From positions 372,001-436,000 of the forward strand of contig DATEMU010000015.1 in NCBI GenBank assembly GCA_035275405.1: a stretch of DNA of 64,000 nt, read 5' to 3'. Positions 27,507 through 37,807 of the stretch are shown in pieces. The DNA comes from Phycisphaerae bacterium (lineage in GTDB: Bacteria; Planctomycetota; Phycisphaerae; UBA1845; UTPLA1). A model generated the notes under the pieces. It was not told the origin of the DNA and made no database searches. It saw only the letters and a list, made by a program, of their open reading frames with translations. Position 1 is the first letter of the stretch. Each line of letters starts with the position of its first letter. A program made the translations under genes and the position numbers.

Positions 27507-29150
27507 ATGCGCGTCCCGTTAAAGCGCCGCCTTTGCGGCCCGGTATTGGTGGTCGCCTTTGCCGCCTTCGGGCCGTGGTGCGCGCGGGCGACGGCGCAAT
27601 CGACGGGCCCGGATGTGATCGTCAGCAAGCTGGCGGGCAACGATGACGCCAGCGACATACTGCGCCGCTCATCGACCGGCGGAATCTCCGCCTACTCCAT
27701 GGGCACGCAGTCCTGCAACGTCGGCAGTCTGCCGGTGAACTGGTATTCCACCAGCGCGTTGCACCCCGTCATCTCGCAAAACATGTTCCGGCTGAAGGAC
27801 GGCCGCTTCGAGCAAATCGGCCAGGCCTGGCTCAAACACGGCTTTCTTGCTGAAGACGAGCCGTTCTGCGGTGACTGTATTCCGACGGAAGGAAGCGATA
27901 CGCTCGGCGTCGGCTGCTCCGATACCTATATTGCGTTTCTCAACGGCAACCAAACGCTTCTGGGCCCGAAGTCGCAGGTCAACGCCTCGCGCGGCACGTT
28001 TCCCTACCCCTTTACGGCGCCCAGCGCGCCGCCCGGCATTGGTCGTCGGCTTCAGGTCCATGACAGCGACCTCGAAGCGGCCCTGAATCCCGGGGCGCGC
28101 TACTTCGTCGAGGGCCACTATGTCGCGTCCGACGACGCCCTTTTCAACAACGCCTGGAACAACGCCTCGTGGCGTGAGATTACCTTCACGCCGACCTTTC
28201 CCTTCGAGCCCTCGGCGATCGGCCCGACCTATCAGATGGAGCCGGGAATCATGGCGTGGGTGGCGGACGATCCGACCGTCCAGTTCGCGCAAATCTTTGT
28301 CACGGACGATGGAGGCCCCGGCTACCTGGGCTTCTTCTGGGTCGCCGGGCAGGCCACGTTCCTCGGCGGGTGCACCTGGCACTACGAGTACGCCGTGCAG
28401 AACCTCAACTCCTTCCAATCCGGCGGGACCTTTTCGGTGGACCTCCCCGAGGGAGTGACCGTCACGAACATCGGGTTTCACGACGTGGACTATCACAGCG
28501 GCGAGCCGTATAGCGGAGCGGACTGGCCCGCGACGGTCTCGTCGAATTCGATTTCCTGGGCCACGCAGCCCTTTGCGGACAACATCAACGCCAACGCCCT
28601 GCGCTGGGCGACGCTGTACAATTTCCGCTTCGACGCGGACGCGCCGCCGACGTGCTACGGCAACGTCTCGCTGGGTCTGTTTCGCACGCCGAGCCGGACG
28701 CTGAACACGCTGATGATCGGTCCCGGAGCCGGAACCGGGTGTTTCAAGGATGGGGATATCGATAAGGACTGTGACATCGACGGCGACGACTTCGGGCTCT
28801 TTCTCGCGGCGTTTGGATATTGTCAGGAGGCATTTGAATACTCCGCCGGGGCGGACATGGAAGACAACGGGTGCGTGGACCTGGTGGACTATCAATTCTG
28901 GTTGACGCGTTATCGCGAGTTCATCGGCGATCCACTGGCTCCGCCGCCGGAACTCGGCCTCCCGCCACTCCTGGGTGATATGAACGGCGACGCGCAGATT
29001 AATCTCTTCGACGTCCCGGACTTCGTCGACGTACTGCTGGGTCTCGATACCGAAGACCGGCGCATCCTTGCCGCCGACATGGATGAAAACGGCCTGCCCG
29101 ACGGCCGCGATGTCCGGTTGTTTTGCACCGCACTACTTTCCGGAAATTGA
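27507..29150 (+). CDS. Secreted dockerin-containing protein of unknown function
   Basis: A 547-residue exported protein. The signal peptide (about 1-31) ends ARATAQ. The body includes GTQSCNVGSLPVNWYSTSALHPVISQN-type sequence (about 70-95), a cysteine-containing segment (DEPFCGDCIPTEGSDTLGVGCSDTY) and a WTKH-like tract, characteristic of a planctomycete secreted family without known activity. The C-terminal part has two calcium-type repeats: DKDCDIDGDDFGLFLAAFG with DNGCVDLVDYQFWLTRY (about 420-475), and a dockerin MNGDAQINLFDVPDFVDVLLG with MDENGLPDGRDVRLF. GGGAG precedes the ATG. Confidence 0.75.
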   Translation: MRVPLKRRLCGPVLVVAFAAFGPWCARATAQSTGPDVIVSKLAGNDDASDILRRSSTGGISAYSMGTQSCNVGSLPVNWYSTSALHPVISQNMFRLKDGRFEQIGQAWLKHGFLAEDEPFCGDCIPTEGSDTLGVGCSDTYIAFLNGNQTLLGPKSQVNASRGTFPYPFTAPSAPPGIGRRLQVHDSDLEAALNPGARYFVEGHYVASDDALFNNAWNNASWREITFTPTFPFEPSAIGPTYQMEPGIMAWVADDPTVQFAQIFVTDDGGPGYLGFFWVAGQATFLGGCTWHYEYAVQNLNSFQSGGTFSVDLPEGVTVTNIGFHDVDYHSGEPYSGADWPATVSSNSISWATQPFADNINANALRWATLYNFRFDADAPPTCYGNVSLGLFRTPSRTLNTLMIGPGAGTGCFKDGDIDKDCDIDGDDFGLFLAAFGYCQEAFEYSAGADMEDNGCVDLVDYQFWLTRYREFIGDPLAPPPELGLPPLLGDMNGDAQINLFDVPDFVDVLLGLDTEDRRILAADMDENGLPDGRDVRLFCTALLSGN

Positions 29151-29300
29151 AACCAGCGCGCGAGGGGCGCCGGGTGATTCGTGGCCGGCGCCAATTTGCG
29201 ATCGGCCGGGGAATGGGCTAGTCGGCCTCTTGCATCGGAATCGCCCCGCGCAATCGACGGGTCGTCGCATCATCGAGCGATCAACGGTGCCGGACCCGGC

Positions 29301-30743
<1,443 letters not shown>

Positions 30744-30762
30744 TTCATAGTCTCCGTGGTAG

Positions 30763-30812
30763 GGCGTGCTTCGCACGCCATTCGTATCATCGGCGGGTAG
30801 AACCCGCCCTAC
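30763..30812. repeat. REP-like palindromes overlapping a gene end
   Basis: GGCGTG-CTTCG-CACGCC (30763-30779) is followed by GGCGGGT-AGA-ACCCGCC-CTAC (about 30792-30812). The second one supplies the last codons of the arsR-methyltransferase gene (ACRAGSTRR tail). It belongs to the same family as copies at 5748 and 44057. Confidence 0.55.
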
Positions 30813-31767
30813 ATGCCGTCAAAACAAACAGACCGGGCGAGTCGATCGCGCCGGATTTGGCTTGGACCATGCGCAGGTCGTGATGACGGACATCGCCGAA
30901 CCCGACTGCCGCGACCTGTCTGGCCAAATCGCCGCGCTCGAAGCCCCACCAGCGGTCCTGCATCATTTCGTAGAAGGCCTGGTTCTCGTGGGCCCGTTGT
31001 TCGATCACCAGAATGCGGCCGCCGGGTTTCACGACGCGGTGCATCTCCGCCAGGGCCCGCCCCGGCTCGGGGACGTGGTGCAGGACCAGGCAGGCGATGG
31101 TCAAGTCGCAAGTGTGGTCCTCGATCGGCAGGCGATCCAGGTCGCCCGCGTGGAAGTCGATGTTGGTCGCGCCGCACTCGGCCCCGCGCTGCCTGGCGCA
31201 TTCGAGCATCGTCGCCGCCGGTTCGACGGCGATGACGCGGTCAAAATTGTCCGCCAGAATGGGCAGCAGAAAACCGGTGCCGGTGCCGATGTCGGCGACC
31301 GTCCACTCGCGCGGCAGAAGGGCGGCGAACGCCTCGGTCGCGAAGGCCTCGCCGAAGGCGGCCTCGCGGAGCTCGTCCCAGCGCTTGCCGATGCGCTGAA
31401 AGAAACCGGCGGCACCGTCATCGCGGCGACGAAGGACGCGTTGGAGCCGCGTGACAAGCGGCTGGGGCAGGGGACGACGGGCGAGCCAGCGGTGGATCGC
31501 CCCGCGCAGGTCATCGACGTCGTCAAGCGGCGCGGCCGTGTAATAAGTGGTAACCCCCTCGCGGCGGTCGCGAACGAGGTCCGCCGCGCGGAGGACTTTG
31601 AGATGCCGCGAGATGGTAGATTGAGGAAGTCGCAACACCGTGATCAGTTCGGTCACGCTCAATTCCTCGGAGAGGAGGATCTGAACCAGCCGCTGGCGCG
31701 TGGGCTCGGCCAACGCGCGGAACAGCTCCGGTTGAGCAGCGGCGGGGGTAAACGATGTTGCATCCAT
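30787..31767 (-). CDS. ArsR-type regulator fused to a SAM methyltransferase (SahR-like)
   Basis: A 326-residue two-domain protein. Residues 1-95 are an ArsR winged helix ([48 protein letters not shown]). Residues 150-300 are a class I methyltransferase ([53 protein letters not shown]). This fusion next to ahcY is the known setting of SahR, which senses SAH and controls methionine-cycle genes; the methyltransferase part likely works as the SAM/SAH sensor. Start ATG at 31767 lies next to an inverted repeat and a -10 box. The last eight residues come from a REP-like repeat. Confidence 0.85.
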   Translation of the reverse strand: MDATSFTPAAAQPELFRALAEPTRQRLVQILLSEELSVTELITVLRLPQSTISRHLKVLRAADLVRDRREGVTTYYTAAPLDDVDDLRGAIHRWLARRPLPQPLVTRLQRVLRRRDDGAAGFFQRIGKRWDELREAAFGEAFATEAFAALLPREWTVADIGTGTGFLLPILADNFDRVIAVEPAATMLECARQRGAECGATNIDFHAGDLDRLPIEDHTCDLTIACLVLHHVPEPGRALAEMHRVVKPGGRILVIEQRAHENQAFYEMMQDRWWGFERGDLARQVAAVGFGDVRHHDLRMVQAKSGAIDSPGLFVLTACRAGSTRR

Positions 31768-31789
31768 ATATCCGGATTGAAGGATATAT
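31766..31789 (-). promoter_or_regulatory. SahR-like operator palindrome
   Basis: ATATATCC-(8 bases)-GGATATAT, a perfect 8+8 inverted repeat. It covers the -10 box and reaches into the start codon of the arsR-methyltransferase gene, so bound repressor would block the promoter. This is the expected place for autoregulation and for control of ahcY. Confidence 0.75.
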
Positions 31790-31809
31790 AGCCCGGTGTG
31801 CGATGTCAA
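31781..31809 (-). promoter_or_regulatory. Promoter of the arsR-methyltransferase/ahcY operon
   Basis: On the minus strand a perfect TTGACA (31809-31804) is 17 bases from TATCCT (31786-31781). Transcription should start near 31774, leaving only about 7 bases before the ATG at 31767, so the message would be nearly leaderless; indeed no Shine-Dalgarno is present. Confidence 0.7.
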
Positions 31810-31861
31810 GCGCGGAATGGGCCATGTGCCCTCCGTGGCTTTCCCGTGGCTGATAGAGGGG

Positions 31862-33781
31862 CTATTTAGCGGATTTCTGGAGGTAAACGATGGTCTCGAT
31901 CGCGGGCGTCAGCAGGGGGCTTTGCTCGCGTTTCTCCGCCGCCTCCTTGAGCAAATCGTAGGCCAGGGCCCTTTCCGTTGCGGATTTCTCGGGGTCGCTG
32001 GCGTGGATGGCCGCAAGGAGCAGGTGAACCGCGGCCTTGCCCACCTGGACCTGCCAAAGGTAGTTTTTGCCGCTGATTGACGTGTTGTCGGCCTTGTAAC
32101 TGGCCTTGCCGATCAGCGCGGCCGCCAAGTCATACGATTTAAGGGCGTCGGCGGCCTCATTGGCGGCGTCGGTCTGCAGCTTATCCATCTCGCTGACATT
32201 CGCCGTTGCCTCGCCACCGGTTGCGGCGGCGAGCCATCCCGTGATCTTGGCTTGTTCGCGAAGGGCTTGGATTTTTTCGCTGCGCAGCAGGGCCATCGAG
32301 TAGGCACACTCCGCCGCCAGACAGTGCATCGAAGCCTCCGTGTCGACGTCCTGGCTCACGCGCTGGAGGCGCTCGTCGACGTTGCCGCCCGCGCTCGCGG
32401 ACTGACGAGCCTCGTTGGTCACGTCCTTGGCGGCTTTCACGGCATCCTTCGCCGCACGCGCCGCTTCTTTCAAGGACTTGATCGCATCTTCCGCCGCCTT
32501 GTCCGCCTTTTCTTCATGTGCGGCCGCCTGAGCCAGGACTTCCTGGACTTGAGAGGACTGGCCGTCGATCTGCTGAACGATCTCGCCGCGCCGGCGCTTC
32601 AACGATTGCTCCAATTCGGCAACGCTCGCGCGCTGCGACTCCAGCTCCTTCTGCATGTTCTTGAGGGCGGATTCCTGACCCTTGAGTTGCTCCAGACGAA
32701 ACGTCAGGGTATCCAAGCCGGCATCCGGGGCCCCGCCTTCGTAGACCGGCGGCGTCGGATCGGCGGTAAAGGTCTCCACGGGCTTCGCGCCGCGCAGCGT
32801 ACCCGTGCGCAGGGCGGTCGCTTCGGATTCGGCCTTGCGGGCCTCCGCGGACAGCTCCAGATAGCGGGACGAATAGTCGCCAAACGCCATGCGCTGCGTA
32901 CCGAGTTCGGCCAGGCCCTGGCGGGCTTCGGCGGAGCTGCGCTCCAGTTCGGCGACCTGCTCCTGTCGGGCGGCGACGATGCCGCCGAGCTGTTGAATTA
33001 CGCCTCTCAACGCGGCAAGCCCGGTCTGCGTTCCCTGCAGCCGTTGGTCGATCGCCGCGAGTCGCTCTGCCGGCATCTGGGCGTCGATTGCCTCGACCTG
33101 ACGCTTGAGTTGCAGCAGGGCGGGGACGCGCTCCTGGGCCGTGCGTCGGAACGCCGTCGCCCGCAATCGCTCGAACTCCGCCCCGTTGGCTTGAATCCGG
33201 CCCTTCGCCAGAAAGAAGATGCCCTTGATGCGATTGACGCCCAGGTGATTGGCAGAGGATGCGGTGCCGCGAGTGACGGATCGGAGCTGGCTCAGTCTCG
33301 ACTCCGCCTCGCGCAGCAGCTTTTCCCCGGACTTCAGGTACTTGTTCTTGAAGTCGGTGACGGTCCGGTCGACCTTCAGTTTTCGGCGCTCGATCGTCTC
33401 GGTTCCGAGGACGGTCGTGCCGCGCTCGCGGTCGTGCTCCTGGACGCGCTGAAGCATTTCAATCGATTGATTGAGATCTCGGATCAACGACTTCTTAAAG
33501 ACGGGATCGTCGTCAGGAAATCCCGGTGGGGTGCGATAGCCCTCGTCGGCGGGCTCCTCGGCGGGCGGTCCCACGGACGCGGTCATGCTCACGTAGGCGG
33601 CAAGGTCTTCATCGAGGTTGAGGACGGCGCGGCGCACCGCCTCCACGTCCTCGCGCACCGCGTCGTCGAGGGCCTGCGCATCCGACCGGAGTGTCCCCAT
33701 GTAGAAAGGAGTCGCCACCAATGCGCCCACGATGACGAGCGCGACGACGAAACCGACGATCCCGGCGGGTTTGTTCGCCAC
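31862..33781 (-). CDS. Membrane-anchored coiled-coil protein of unknown function
   Basis: A 639-residue protein with one N-terminal membrane helix (about 8-28) and a long, charged, alanine-rich helical body with heptad-like stretches (for example QLKRQVEAIDAQMPAERLAAIDQ and KEAARAAKDAVKAAKDVTNEA at about 440-460), predicting extended coiled coils in the periplasm. The last 130 residues (MHCLAAECAYSMALLRSEKIQ onward) look like an all-helical globular end. GTG start with GAGGT 8 bases upstream. No family recognised. It may span the envelope or organise a complex. It is followed by no close same-strand gene except the SahR-like operon beyond a gap. Confidence 0.7.
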   Translation of the reverse strand: MANKPAGIVGFVVALVIVGALVATPFYMGTLRSDAQALDDAVREDVEAVRRAVLNLDEDLAAYVSMTASVGPPAEEPADEGYRTPPGFPDDDPVFKKSLIRDLNQSIEMLQRVQEHDRERGTTVLGTETIERRKLKVDRTVTDFKNKYLKSGEKLLREAESRLSQLRSVTRGTASSANHLGVNRIKGIFFLAKGRIQANGAEFERLRATAFRRTAQERVPALLQLKRQVEAIDAQMPAERLAAIDQRLQGTQTGLAALRGVIQQLGGIVAARQEQVAELERSSAEARQGLAELGTQRMAFGDYSSRYLELSAEARKAESEATALRTGTLRGAKPVETFTADPTPPVYEGGAPDAGLDTLTFRLEQLKGQESALKNMQKELESQRASVAELEQSLKRRRGEIVQQIDGQSSQVQEVLAQAAAHEEKADKAAEDAIKSLKEAARAAKDAVKAAKDVTNEARQSASAGGNVDERLQRVSQDVDTEASMHCLAAECAYSMALLRSEKIQALREQAKITGWLAAATGGEATANVSEMDKLQTDAANEAADALKSYDLAAALIGKASYKADNTSISGKNYLWQVQVGKAAVHLLLAAIHASDPEKSATERALAYDLLKEAAEKREQSPLLTPAIETIVYLQKSAK

Positions 33782-33980
33782 GAGAATTTGACCTCACGGT
33801 TCCGAGTTTCGGGCCAGCAGGCTTCGCGTTCGACGAAGCTGGTTCCCCAATGGCCAGGCATGCAGCCAACACGTTGTGAATGCTATATTTATCACGTTTG
33901 TGGCGTAAAGTCAATGGGAGAGTGCGCCACTCGCGAAGGGCCGGCATTTTTTGGGGCGTGACGGGTCCGATAGACAGCGG

Positions 33981-35456
33981 TTACCGGGAAGAAAGTCCCT
34001 TGCCCGTGGGAGCCTCGATGTATTTCAAGGCGTCGCGCAAGGCCTGCGGCGACCAACTGATGACCACGTATCGATCCGTGACTTTAAGCGCCGGACCGAG
34101 AATGCCCGCCTGGAGGTACCAGATGCCATCGTCGTCCCGTTTGACTTTGACCCTGACCAGCACCGTCTGATTCCGCTCGGCGCGATCGTCAAGATACTGG
34201 CTCCAGGCGCCCAGCAGGGCGTCGGTTGCCATCCGCACGGCCCGTTGGTTCTTGATTTCGATGGCGACCGTCAGGGCGAAGGGGATGTCCAGCGGGTGGG
34301 GGGGGTAATCAAAGATGACGATGGTCTGGCCAAGGTGCTCGATGAGGTTGCCGCCGATATCGATTCCGGTTTCCTGCTCAAGGGTCCGCCAGGCGCGTTT
34401 CCACTTGCGCAAGTTGCCCTCGGATTGGGCCGCGATCCAGGCGCGGGGCAGATTGTCCACGAGCCAGCGCGTGGGGGCGTTGATGATGGCGATGTGCCGT
34501 GCGGTGTCCGGGACAATACGCCGATGGTGGGGGGGGTAACTCGCCGGTTCGCTGTAGGTGCGAATGAAGTCCTCGCCGTCGCGGTGGTAACAGCGATACC
34601 ACGTGAGCGCCCGACCCTCCTGGCCGATCGTCCAGAGATCGTGGGTCATGTTGGAGGCCTGCAAGGCATCGGCGACGCGCGCGACGCGGCCTTGCGCCGC
34701 ATCGCCAAGCCCCTCGCGAAGCCGAGAGAGAGCAAAGAACCCGTGGACCAGGGCCTTGTCGCCGTGCGTCTTGGCCAGCGCGCTGCGAAACCAGGCATCG
34801 TCGGCCAGCCGCTGCACTTGACCCGCATGGGTCTTCGCCACTTTCATAAACGCGCCTTCGCCAAAGCTCAGGACGTAAAACTCGTCCAGGCGACCCCATT
34901 CCCAAATAGCCCAGCCGGGAAGGCGTTCGTCGACGAGACGCTGGTAGGAATAGCCGGCTTCTTTTTGCGTCGTGAGCTGCGCCACTCCCTGATTGGTATA
35001 GCGGCCGATGACGCGATCGAGTTGTTGAAGGACGGCGGACGATTGTTCGCCGGTGCGAAAGATGACGGCGGTTTGTAGACTTTTGAGTCGCAGGCTGGGG
35101 CCGAGTTCCGCAGGGGCGCTCGCGGTCAGATCTTTGCGCTCCACGACACGACTCGACACTTCCAGGAGAACGACGGCATGTTCGAATTGACCGAAAAGGG
35201 GCAACGCGCCGGCGATGTCGGCGAAGACCTGTCCTTCATTGGGAATGAGTCCAGCAGCGTTCAGCGCGGCGGCGATCGACGCGATGGAAAAGGTCGGCTG
35301 ACCGTCAGGGCGCGAGGTGGGGAGCAGTCGTTTGTAGGGCTTGGCGGCATAGACAATAAGGCTGTCGGCAGGGACGAGGTCCATGAGGGGCCGGGCCGCC
35401 AACGTTGCGGGGGCGCTCAGCAACGTCACCAGCAGGCATAAAAGTCTATTGGGCAC
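33981..35456 (-). CDS. Exported DUF3352-like protein
   Basis: A 491-residue exported protein with a signal peptide (VPNRLLCLLVTLLSAPATLAAR). PLMDLVPADSLIVYAAKPY at the N-terminus (mature start, 'the protein that says P-A-D-S/T'), SGL-type helices, and repeated beta-alpha units such as YVLSFGEGAFMKVAKTHAGQVQRLADDAWF resemble the DUF3352/DUF3108-like envelope proteins common in planctomycetes. GTG at 35456 is chosen since GAGG lies 8 bases upstream; an in-frame TTG six codons earlier is possible. It lies 199 bp before the coiled-coil gene in the same direction. Function unknown. Confidence 0.6.
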   Translation of the reverse strand: MPNRLLCLLVTLLSAPATLAARPLMDLVPADSLIVYAAKPYKRLLPTSRPDGQPTFSIASIAAALNAAGLIPNEGQVFADIAGALPLFGQFEHAVVLLEVSSRVVERKDLTASAPAELGPSLRLKSLQTAVIFRTGEQSSAVLQQLDRVIGRYTNQGVAQLTTQKEAGYSYQRLVDERLPGWAIWEWGRLDEFYVLSFGEGAFMKVAKTHAGQVQRLADDAWFRSALAKTHGDKALVHGFFALSRLREGLGDAAQGRVARVADALQASNMTHDLWTIGQEGRALTWYRCYHRDGEDFIRTYSEPASYPPHHRRIVPDTARHIAIINAPTRWLVDNLPRAWIAAQSEGNLRKWKRAWRTLEQETGIDIGGNLIEHLGQTIVIFDYPPHPLDIPFALTVAIEIKNQRAVRMATDALLGAWSQYLDDRAERNQTVLVRVKVKRDDDGIWYLQAGILGPALKVTDRYVVISWSPQALRDALKYIEAPTGKGLSSR

Positions 35457-35562
35457 GCATTTGCCTCGTTTCAATCAGCCGCCGAATCTCGACGGAATAT
35501 GAAAAGGAGTATAAGGGCGAACTCACTCGGCAGCAGGTTGCCACGCGGGCAAAATTACCGGC

Positions 35563-36354
35563 TTATTTCAATTTGCGGATCTCGTCCAGAACCGTCGCAG
35601 GATAGGGGCGATCCTGGATCCGGCGGGGGAGGTGGCGCCAGGCAATCGACCCACCGCGCGCGATCAACAGGTGCGCGGGGATGGCGATGTCCTCGTGGTG
35701 TGGGCCGCCGCCCTTGTGCACGAGGCCGTAGGCGGTGATGACCTTGCGATCAACGTCGGCGAGGATCGAGAACGGCAGTTTCTTCTGCTCGACGACTCTG
35801 GCGGAATCTTCTGGCTTGTCCACAGAGACGGCGATGAGCCGCCCGCCGCGGCGCTGCATCTCATCCGAAACTCCGCGGAGCCCCACGAGCTCCGAGACGC
35901 ACAAGGTTCACCAGAAGCCGCGATAGAAGACGAGAAGGACAGGACCGGTGGAGTAGGCGTCGCTGAGTTTGACGGGCTGGCCCGTGTGATCCGGAAGCGA
36001 GAAGTCGGGCGGCGAAGTCAGAGCGGCGAAACTCGGGGACTCCGGTACGGCGCCCAGACCAAAGAAACCATAGATGCCGAATACCAAAAAGAGCGTCTCG
36101 ATGATGGCGAGAATCCGGATGCGCCATCGTGGGTCCTGGAGTGCTGCAACCCAGCCGAGCAGCGTGCCCGCGATCAGCAATCCGAAACCTGCGAGGCCGG
36201 TCGAGCGAAGGAAGGGTTGATCCAGCAGGGCCATGTAAGCGAAGGGGGCGGCGAGGCACAAGACAACCCCTAACACGGCCAGCCATGTTCGCCGGGGAGG
36301 GCGCGCAGTAAATGGGGTTGTTTCGTTTGGAAGCGTGGCCATATTCGGTTTCAC
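35563..36354 (-). CDS. Membrane-anchored peroxiredoxin-like selenoprotein (UGA = Sec149)
   Basis: Read through an in-frame UGA (35910-35908) this is one 263-residue protein. Residues 20-105 hold three to four membrane helices; residues 115-263 are an AhpC/TSA-type redoxin domain (DFSLPDHTGQPVKLSD, then VLLVFYRGFW). The UGA falls exactly where the peroxidatic Cys of FYRGxWCPxC sits, giving W-U-T-L-C with Cys152 retained. After the UGA the frame stays open for 114 more codons with the family's remaining motifs (LIAVSVDKPEDS, LPFSILADVDRKVITAYGL). A hairpin in the bacterial SECIS position follows. It is likely a periplasm-facing or cytosolic peroxide reductase. A winged-helix regulator gene is divergent. 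Start could be GTG 36354 or ATG 36342. Confidence 0.8.
35876..35894 (-). promoter_or_regulatory. Candidate bacterial SECIS hairpin (peroxiredoxin)
   Basis: Beginning 13 bases after the UGA, CGGAGC(U) pairs with (G)GCTCCG around a loop CGTGG. The apical loop begins about 20 bases after the UGA and has G at position 2, consistent with the general bacterial SECIS layout recognised by SelB. Confidence 0.6.
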
Positions 36355-36418
36355 TTTTTACAGAATAACAGAATAACCGATAAACATCGGGGAGGCATCG
36401 TACACGGGAGACCATGAT

Positions 36419-37051
36419 ATGCCGAGTCTGCGCAAGAAGTCGAGGGCCACGACAGGAGGGCCGGTAGGCGGCACAATGCCGCGCAATGCTCGCGTCCTCA
36501 ATACGGCGATCAGGCGGAAATCCGTCCGGCAAAGCAAGAGCCGCGGACGGGTCGGGGCAGAGTCGACCGCACGAACACTCTTTCCGGAGTTCGACCGGAC
36601 GGGCCATCGATTCGGTCTAGGCATCTTGCTGGCCGTTCTGGAGCGTGAGGGATCGGAGGCTGAAATTGGATTCGCGCGGGTGGGGCGGTTTCATCCCACG
36701 CCGGGACGGCGACCCAAGGCGGCGATATTCGGCGCCGTGGATGCGGGACACGTCGCCCGGATGCTGGCCGGTCTGGCCCATCCGGATCGGATCCGCATCC
36801 TTCGGGCGATTCTGCAGGGTTCGGCGACGCATTTCGCCCTGCACAAGGCTGTCGGCCTGAAGACCGGGCCGCTGTATCACCATTTGCGGGCTTTGGAACG
36901 GGCCGGCGTCCTTACGATGGCGACGAGAAATGCATACGAATTGACGAAGCGGGGACGGGTCGCGCTACTGGTCACGCACACCTTAGGGGCGGTCTTCGGA
37001 GGAAACGGCCGGAGCTGGACTACTCGACGGATGAATTGGGACCGCAGTTGA
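36419..37051 (+). CDS. Winged-helix (ArsR-like) transcriptional regulator
   Basis: A 210-residue protein with a basic, low-complexity N-terminal part (1-60) and a winged-helix domain at about 103-175: VARMLAGLAHPDRIRILRAIL, FALHKAVGLKTGPLYHHLRALERAGVLTM, YELTKRGRVALL. This is the ArsR/PadR type of DNA-binding fold. It is divergent from the peroxiredoxin selenoprotein gene; their shared 64-bp gap has two copies of AGAATAAC and CCGAT-AAAC-ATCGG, possible operator parts. GGGAG precedes the ATG. It may regulate the selenoprotein. Confidence 0.75.
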   Translation: MPSLRKKSRATTGGPVGGTMPRNARVLNTAIRRKSVRQSKSRGRVGAESTARTLFPEFDRTGHRFGLGILLAVLEREGSEAEIGFARVGRFHPTPGRRPKAAIFGAVDAGHVARMLAGLAHPDRIRILRAILQGSATHFALHKAVGLKTGPLYHHLRALERAGVLTMATRNAYELTKRGRVALLVTHTLGAVFGGNGRSWTTRRMNWDRS

Positions 37052-37160
37052 GGAGGACAACGTCCTGGATGGCAGATGCAACGAGGAATTAAACGTCCCA
37101 TAATGACTGTTATGTTGCGTTCGATGGGGGAGCCGCGCATACAAACACGGATTAAGAACC

Positions 37161-37460
37161 TCATCGACCGGCCGCTCCCAAGGCCGTCCGCAGGTCGATC
37201 GAATCCCATAATGTGAATTGACGATTCGTTGCGTTGTAACTGTAAATGTTCATCCGTTGTGCGGCGGCATCCGTGACATAGATCAATTCCTCGGTGTCAC
37301 TGAACTGGCCGGTCACCATGACATAATCCCCGCCGCGATCGAGCTGGCCGAGGGCCAGGGCCTCATTGCGTCCGCCCATCGTCGAGAAAACCACGCCGAC
37401 GAACAGGATTGTTGCGGTCACGGTCAGGATTCCAATAGCCAGGTTGCGGTTGTCGTTCAT
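37161..37460 (-). CDS. Small membrane-anchored protein (third of a cluster)
   Basis: A 99-residue protein: one N-terminal membrane helix (about 7-26, LAIGILTVTATILFVGVVF), then a beta-rich part (YVMVTGQFSDTEELIYVTDAAAQRMNIYSYNATNRQFTLWDSI). This resembles one blade of a propeller-like sequence and is similar in plan to the next gene upstream (37508), so the two may be paralogues. GGAG lies 9 bases before the ATG. Function unknown. Confidence 0.65.
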   Translation of the reverse strand: MNDNRNLAIGILTVTATILFVGVVFSTMGGRNEALALGQLDRGGDYVMVTGQFSDTEELIYVTDAAAQRMNIYSYNATNRQFTLWDSIDLRTALGAAGR

Positions 37461-37507
37461 GGCATTCTCCACTTCTTCGGCCGGCACGGGGGCCGGCCGC
37501 CACGGGC

Positions 37508-37798
37508 CTAGCGGGCGCCGCGAAACTCCTTGTTCAGATCGCGCCAGCCGGAATGAAAGATCCGGCGGTTGATTTGATCGCGGTTGGGTATGAAGACGTG
37601 AATCCGTCTCTGGGCCAGGTCGATGACGTACAGGCCGTCGAGTGCATCGCGGATCTCACCGGCGACCATCAGGTAATTTTGTCCGAGCGGCGCGGCTTGG
37701 GCATAGGCCGCGGGCGGTCGCGACGCGGAGAGAATCAACGTTGCCGCCAGGAGCAGGTTGAGCCCCACGAGCAGGACAATGACCGCACGTTTCGTCAT
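37508..37798 (-). CDS. Small exported protein (second of a cluster)
   Basis: A 96-residue protein: signal peptide or anchor (about 5-24), followed by NYLMVAGEIRDALDGLYVIDLAQRRIHVFIPNRDQ and a basic C-terminus. The core pattern (YxMVxGxxxDxxxxxYVxDxxxxRxxxY/F) is shared with the gene at 37161, which suggests duplication. It starts 9 bp after the upstream gene ends. Function unknown. Confidence 0.65.
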   Translation of the reverse strand: MTKRAVIVLLVGLNLLLAATLILSASRPPAAYAQAAPLGQNYLMVAGEIRDALDGLYVIDLAQRRIHVFIPNRDQINRRIFHSGWRDLNKEFRGAR

Positions 37799-37807
37799 GA
37801 TGGCACC

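Noticed and set aside
30744..30790. SAH or SAM riboswitch in front of ahcY
   Set aside because: Only about 44 bp separate ahcY from the preceding gene and these are mostly a REP-like palindrome; control is better explained by the operator at 31766.
32252..33961. Long plus-strand open frame opposite the coiled-coil gene
   Set aside because: Antisense shadow with Arg/Leu/Gly-rich, non-protein-like sequence. The minus-strand reading has a GTG start with GAGGT and a membrane anchor.
35904..35910. Frameshift or nonsense mutation in the peroxiredoxin gene
   Set aside because: Both parts are in the same frame, the interruption is a UGA exactly at the catalytic cysteine, and a SECIS-like hairpin follows, so selenocysteine is the better explanation.
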